From Bacteroidota bacterium (GTDB lineage Bacteria; Bacteroidota; Bacteroidia; B-17B0; Aurantibacillaceae), in contig JACQAK010000159.1 of assembly GCA_016194985.1 (NCBI GenBank), positions 1 to 36,703 on the forward strand: a DNA stretch of 36,703 nucleotides. Reading direction: 5' to 3'. The notes beneath the pieces were generated by a model, which ran no database searches, was not told where the DNA came from, and was given only the letters and a program-made list of their open reading frames with translations. Both the position numbers and the translations under genes were made by a program. Below, piece after piece: positions 32,818-36,703 of this stretch (the first letter of the stretch is position 1; the number at the start of each line of letters is the position of its first letter).

Positions 32818-34050
32818 TTGAAACTTTTAATCCTCACCCAATATTTTCCACCTGAAGTAGGTGCCCCTCAAAACAGATTGTTTGAGCTGGCAGTGCGTTT
32901 GAAAAGAATAGGAGTGGATGTATCGGTGTTGACGGCTATGCCCAATTATCCTCAAATGAAAATTTATGACGGATACGAAGGCAAAGACTATATGTATGAG
33001 GAAATAGAAGGGATTCCTGTTCACAGAGCGTCTATTTATTTACCCAAAAGTAAATCCATTATTCAGAGGTTATTGAATTATTTTTCCTTTGTGTATTCTT
33101 CGGCGCAGGTTGGTAAACAAAAAATTGGCGATGTGGATGTGATTCTGTGTGAATCCCCGCCTTTGTTTTTGGGTTATTCTGCCTTGTATTTAAAACGAAA
33201 GAAGAAAGCAAAGCTGATCTTTAATGTATCCGATCTATGGCCCGAAAGTGCTGAAAAATTAGGCGTGGTCACAAATAAGCAAATGCTGAAGCTGGCCTAT
33301 AATCTGGAAGCTAAATTATATCGTCAATCGGTTTTGGTAACGGGGCAAACACAGGGCATTTGTAAAAGTATTAATGAACGCTTTCCGGAAGTAAAAACAT
33401 ATTGGTTACCAAACGGGGTAGATGTATCCTACTACAATCCATCAACCGTAAGTGGCAACTGGAGAAAAGACCATGGATTTAATGATACGGATGTATTGTT
33501 CTTATATGCCGGAATCATTGGATTAGCACAAGGTCTGGAAATTATTTTATCGGCTGCAGAAAAAGTAAAAAACAATCCCTTTATTAAATTTATTTTATTG
33601 GGTAGCGGACCGGAAAAAGAAAAGCTCCAATCTATTCAAAAAGACAAGCAACTCAGCAATGTTTATTTTTTTGATGCGGTTTCTAAAACACAGATGCCAG
33701 CTATTGTTCAGGCAAGCGATGTGTCTGTTATTCCTTTGCGTAAACTGGAATTATTTTTAGGCGCTATTCCTTCCAAAATATTTGAAAATCTGGCCATGGA
33801 AAAGCCTGTGATACTAGCTGTTGATGGTGAAGCCCGCGAGTTGTTTGTGAATCAGGGAAAATGTGCCTTGTATTCTGAACCGGAGAATGTAGAGGATCTG
33901 GTGAAGAATGTCTTATTACTGGCGAATGATCCTTCTTTAAGAAAACAATTGGGAGAAAAGGGAAGGACTTATGTGGAACAAAGTTTTAACAGAAATACCA
34001 TTGCTCAAAATTTTCATCAGGAACTCATAAAGTATGTTGGCAAAAATTAA
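32818..34050 (+). CDS. Family 4 glycosyltransferase, WbuB-like
   Basis: The start LLILTQYFPPEVGAPQNRLF followed by VSVLTAMPNYPQMKIYDGY is the signature of WbuB-type transferases of O-antigen and colanic-acid-like clusters. The second domain has FLYAGIIGLAQGLEIIL (about 222-238) and IPSKIFENLAMEKPVIL with the donor glutamate near 325. It transfers a sugar, often a 6-deoxy or aminosugar, to a lipid-linked acceptor. It starts with TTG at 32818, chosen since the conserved first strand begins right there. It overlaps the ligase gene by 17 bases. Confidence in the family is high; its substrate is unknown. Confidence 0.9.
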   Translation: MKLLILTQYFPPEVGAPQNRLFELAVRLKRIGVDVSVLTAMPNYPQMKIYDGYEGKDYMYEEIEGIPVHRASIYLPKSKSIIQRLLNYFSFVYSSAQVGKQKIGDVDVILCESPPLFLGYSALYLKRKKKAKLIFNVSDLWPESAEKLGVVTNKQMLKLAYNLEAKLYRQSVLVTGQTQGICKSINERFPEVKTYWLPNGVDVSYYNPSTVSGNWRKDHGFNDTDVLFLYAGIIGLAQGLEIILSAAEKVKNNPFIKFILLGSGPEKEKLQSIQKDKQLSNVYFFDAVSKTQMPAIVQASDVSVIPLRKLELFLGAIPSKIFENLAMEKPVILAVDGEARELFVNQGKCALYSEPENVEDLVKNVLLLANDPSLRKQLGEKGRTYVEQSFNRNTIAQNFHQELIKYVGKN

Positions 34051-35269
34051 ACAGACATATCTTCAATGGGGCTATAATTTACCCTTGCTGATTGCATTCT
34101 TTTTGCCATTCGGAATTAATTATGCCATCTTTATTTTGGTATGGGCTATTGGCTTTTTTGCCTTTGATGATGTGAAAAATGGGTTGGTGCGTGTATTTAA
34201 AAACAAATGGGCTTATGTATTGTTGGGTTTCTTTTTAATTCATGCTCTGGGTTATTTTTTCTCGGTAGATAAGCCGGCTGCTTTAAACGCTATTGAAATT
34301 AAACTGAGTTTTCTGGCATTTCCCATTCTGTTGTTTGCCTCTCGTTATAACGATATGCAGGTAAAGAAGGTGATCATTTCCTTTGTGTCGGGATGTGTAA
34401 TGGTATCTATGATTGATATATTCAGAGCATGTTATTTGTATTTCTTTCAGGATTTCAATGCCTTTTTTTATTCGGAGTTTAGCTATTTTATGCATCCCAG
34501 TTATTTTGCCATGTACCTCATTTTTGCTCAATTAATGGTCGTGTTGTTTTATCCGAAATGGTTGGCAGAGCTCTCGAATCTTAATATTAAAATGGGATTT
34601 ATGTCGGTTGTATTTCTCACGACTATTTTTTTGTGTTCCTCTAAAATGGGTTTAATTACTGCCTTTTTGCTGCTACCCTTCACTTTTTGTGTGATATTGT
34701 ATCATCAGGGCTATAAAAAAATCATAGCAGGCTTAGTGATTGGATTGATCATTGCAATTGCAGCTGCCTATAAATTATTTCCAACTCCTTTCGAACGAAT
34801 GAAGATGGCATTTAAAGTAACCTCTTCTTCGCAAACCATTGATAAAACAGATGCCGAAAGCACGGCTGTGCGTATTTTGATCTGGAAAGAATCTGTTAAA
34901 CTCATCAAAGAAAACATTGTATTTGGTACTACCGCCGGTGATGCTAATGATAAATTGTTGGAAGCTTACGAGCGGGAAGGGTTGACAGGAGCATTGCGGA
35001 AAAAATTAAACGCCCATAATCAGTTCCTTCAAACCTTTATTGGTACAGGCATCATTGGTTTTGTTCTATTGCTATGTATGACAATTGGCGCACTGATCTA
35101 TGGTTTTATTCAAAAGAACTATATCTTCTGTTTGTTTAGCATATTGATCATATTTAATTTTCTGGTCGAATCAATGCTTCAGGCTCAGGCAGGATTTATT
35201 TTCTTTGCCTTTTTCTTTTGTATCTTAACACAGTATAATTTAGATAAATTTTCAAGTAAGAATTCATAA
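34034..35269 (+). CDS. O-antigen ligase/polymerase-like membrane protein (Wzy_C family)
   Basis: The 411 residues hold about eleven hydrophobic segments and one large periplasmic loop (roughly 240-330) with LNAHNQFLQTFIGTGIIGFV, the conserved His-Asn motif of O-antigen ligases. WaaL-type enzymes move the finished glycan from undecaprenyl carrier to lipid A core or another acceptor in the periplasm; Wzy polymerases look alike. Because the locus has an ABC exporter (which does not need Wzy), a ligase role is the better guess. The gene starts 17 bases before the end of the preceding one, and is followed by the aminotransferase gene after 28 bases. Confidence 0.85.
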   Translation: MLAKIKQTYLQWGYNLPLLIAFFLPFGINYAIFILVWAIGFFAFDDVKNGLVRVFKNKWAYVLLGFFLIHALGYFFSVDKPAALNAIEIKLSFLAFPILLFASRYNDMQVKKVIISFVSGCVMVSMIDIFRACYLYFFQDFNAFFYSEFSYFMHPSYFAMYLIFAQLMVVLFYPKWLAELSNLNIKMGFMSVVFLTTIFLCSSKMGLITAFLLLPFTFCVILYHQGYKKIIAGLVIGLIIAIAAAYKLFPTPFERMKMAFKVTSSSQTIDKTDAESTAVRILIWKESVKLIKENIVFGTTAGDANDKLLEAYEREGLTGALRKKLNAHNQFLQTFIGTGIIGFVLLLCMTIGALIYGFIQKNYIFCLFSILIIFNFLVESMLQAQAGFIFFAFFFCILTQYNLDKFSSKNS

Positions 35270-35297
35270 CTTATCTCTTATAACATAGCTAAACAAG

Positions 35298-36509
35298 ATG
35301 ATCCCATTCTCACCACCCCGTATAGATGATAAAATTATCAATGAAGTAACCGCTGCGTTAAAATCCGGTTGGATCACAACTGGTCCTCGTACCAAGGATT
35401 TTGAGAAAAAACTAACGGCTTATTGTGGTAATAAATCAACTTTATGTTTAAACTCAGCCACAGCCGGTTTGGAAATTATGTTGCGTTGGTTTGGAGTCAA
35501 AGAAGGCGATGAAGTGATCTTACCTGCCTATACCTATTCAGCAACCGCCAATGTCGTGATTCATTGTGGAGCAAAACCGGTATTTGTAGATGTGAATGCA
35601 GATGATTTTAATATCAACGTATCAAATATCGAGAAAGCCATTAATGAAAGAACCAAGGTTATTATGCCGGTTGATTTTGCAGGCTTTCCCTGTGATTATG
35701 ATGAGATCAATGCCTTAGTTGTAAAACATAAATCAGTATTCAAACCCAATTCAAAGAATCAGGAATTACTGGGAAGAATCATGATTTTATCAGATTCAGC
35801 CCATTCTTTTGGCGCTGATTACAAAGGTAAAAAATGCGGTGCTTTAACAGACGTATCTGTGTTTTCGTTTCATGCAGTGAAAAATTTAACCACCGCAGAA
35901 GGCGGTTCTATTGCTCTGAATTTTCCTGCTCCTTTTGATAATGAAGAGATTTATAAATACCTCTGTGTATTAACATTGCATGGGCAAAACAAAGATGCTC
36001 TGGCTAAAACCCAAAAAGGCAACTGGAAATATGACATCATTGAAGCGGGTTATAAATGTAATATGACGGATATGGCTGCAGCCATTGGTTTGGTGGAATT
36101 AGAACGTTATGATGATGATACTCAAATCAAACGCAAACAGATTTTTGACACTTATCAGGAGGCATTTTCAAAAGACGATCGCTTTCAAACTCCTGTCTAT
36201 CGTACGGATTCAAAAGTGGGCTGTTATCATTTGTATCCCTTGCGAATTAAAGGAATTACAGAGCAACAGCGCGATGCTATAATGAAAGAAATCTTTGATT
36301 GTGATGTGTCGGTAAATGTTCATTTCATTCCGGTTCCGGCCATGACTTATTACAAGAACCTGGGGTATGATATAAAAAACTACCCTACTACTTATGATAA
36401 TTTTAGCAGGGAGATTTCTTTACCTGTATTTTATGATTTAAGCCCAGAACAAACTCAAACGGTCATTAAAGCCGTCATTAGTTCTGTAAATAAGGTTTTA
36501 GAAAATTAA
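35298..36509 (+). CDS. DegT/DnrJ/EryC1/StrS family PLP-dependent sugar aminotransferase
   Basis: The 403-residue protein begins MIPFSPPRIDDKIINEVTAAL with GWITTGPRTKDFE, standard for the family, and carries the PLP lysine Lys195 in SFHAVKNLTTAEGG and the ring-binding Asp166 in SDSAHSFGAD. These enzymes convert a keto-sugar nucleotide to an amino sugar, giving a building block for the glycan. A stretch around residues 140-158 is a small insertion relative to the shortest members, also seen in other Bacteroidota enzymes. It is the only clear sugar-nucleotide enzyme in the locus, so the other precursors come from elsewhere in the genome. The glycan probably contains an amino sugar, consistent with FemAB-like partners. 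Confidence 0.92.
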   Translation: MIPFSPPRIDDKIINEVTAALKSGWITTGPRTKDFEKKLTAYCGNKSTLCLNSATAGLEIMLRWFGVKEGDEVILPAYTYSATANVVIHCGAKPVFVDVNADDFNINVSNIEKAINERTKVIMPVDFAGFPCDYDEINALVVKHKSVFKPNSKNQELLGRIMILSDSAHSFGADYKGKKCGALTDVSVFSFHAVKNLTTAEGGSIALNFPAPFDNEEIYKYLCVLTLHGQNKDALAKTQKGNWKYDIIEAGYKCNMTDMAAAIGLVELERYDDDTQIKRKQIFDTYQEAFSKDDRFQTPVYRTDSKVGCYHLYPLRIKGITEQQRDAIMKEIFDCDVSVNVHFIPVPAMTYYKNLGYDIKNYPTTYDNFSREISLPVFYDLSPEQTQTVIKAVISSVNKVLEN

Positions 36510-36515
36510 TAATTA

Positions 36516-36611
36516 GGGCGTGTCGGCGCAAAGATACAGCGCCGTCGGGCTGACCCGCTGCAATCTTTTGCAAGAGACAGGCAAAAGGATTTCCGCTCGC
36601 ATCCCTCACGC
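36516..36611. repeat. GC-rich structured repeat of Bacteroidota type, after the polysaccharide locus
   Basis: This 96-base block contrasts with its AT-rich surroundings. It has GCGTG (36518-36522) pairing with CACGC (36607-36611) at its ends, a hairpin CGGCGC/GCGCCG (36524-36529 with 36539-36544), and a second stem ATCTTTTGC/GCAAAAGGAT (36563-36571 with 36581-36590), giving a cloverleaf-like layout. The wording GGATTTCCGCTCGC...ATCCCTCACGC near its end is one I know from intergenic repeats of this phylum. It may be a REP-like element or double as a terminator for the locus. Confidence 0.6.
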
Positions 36612-36703
36612 AATCTATATTCAAATTTGTATATTCGTAATCAATTCATATTATCTTGCTAAAGCGCTTATTCGACATACTGGCCTCATTCATCGGAATT
36701 CTC
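36612..36703. other. AT-rich end of window without a recognisable gene
   Basis: Following the structured repeat, the remaining bases hold no open frame, promoter element or RNA gene that I can identify. They may precede a gene beyond the edge. Confidence 0.4.

Noticed and set aside
1-36703. CRISPR array, tRNA or rRNA gene
   Set aside because: No regularly spaced direct repeats, no cloverleaf with tRNA-type arms and CCA end, and no conserved rRNA sequence were seen.
1-36703. Prophage or insertion sequence
   Set aside because: No integrase, transposase, terminase or terminal inverted repeats of an IS were found; the palindromes seen are short and lack nearby transposase genes.

Overview
The window looks like the chromosome of a member of the Bacteroidota. 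The DNA is AT-rich, genes start without clear Shine-Dalgarno sites, several upstream regions carry the TAnnTTTG-type -7 promoter element typical of this phylum, and protein families such as the FemAB/deacetylase group and the two-domain DnaQ/GIY-YIG nuclease fit it. I would not name a genus.

Region 1 (1-10844, all on the minus strand) is a defence island. Read in its direction of transcription it holds a single target-recognition half of a type I restriction specificity subunit, HsdM, a metallophosphoesterase, then a new promoter with a perfect 13-bp inverted repeat. After that come a winged-helix regulator and an AbiEii-like nucleotidyltransferase (a toxin-antitoxin-like pair), a Fic protein, a CD-NTase (CBASS cyclase), an E2-like protein, a full two-TRD HsdS, an unrecognised 170-residue protein, a patatin phospholipase (CapV-like effector), and a second CD-NTase that runs off the left edge. 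From the regulator onward the genes overlap or are separated by at most 13 bases, so restriction, toxin and cyclic-oligonucleotide signalling genes seem to share one transcript. HsdR is not in the window.

Region 2 (10946-16337) is a mixed border. It holds a plus-strand gene of a family known near defence genes, a DnaQ-GIY-YIG nuclease with a 24-bp palindrome at its start, a DUF1801 protein, a small DoxX-like membrane protein, a luciferase-like flavin oxidoreductase of visibly higher GC, and an unrecognised protein.

Region 3 (16474-36509) is a surface-polysaccharide locus, nearly all plus strand. An ABC exporter (Wzm/Wzt type) is followed by twelve glycosyltransferases (one, GT4, inverted in the middle), a zinc-finger methyltransferase, an alpha-1,2-fucosyltransferase-like GT11, two tandem FemAB/GNAT-type transferases, a polysaccharide-deacetylase-like protein, an O-antigen ligase-like membrane protein and a DegT/DnrJ/EryC1 aminotransferase. 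The likely product is an O-antigen or similar glycan, assembled on a lipid carrier in the cytoplasm, exported by the ABC transporter and attached by the ligase. Short palindromic repeats lie between genes, and a structured GC-rich repeat closes the window at 36516-36611.
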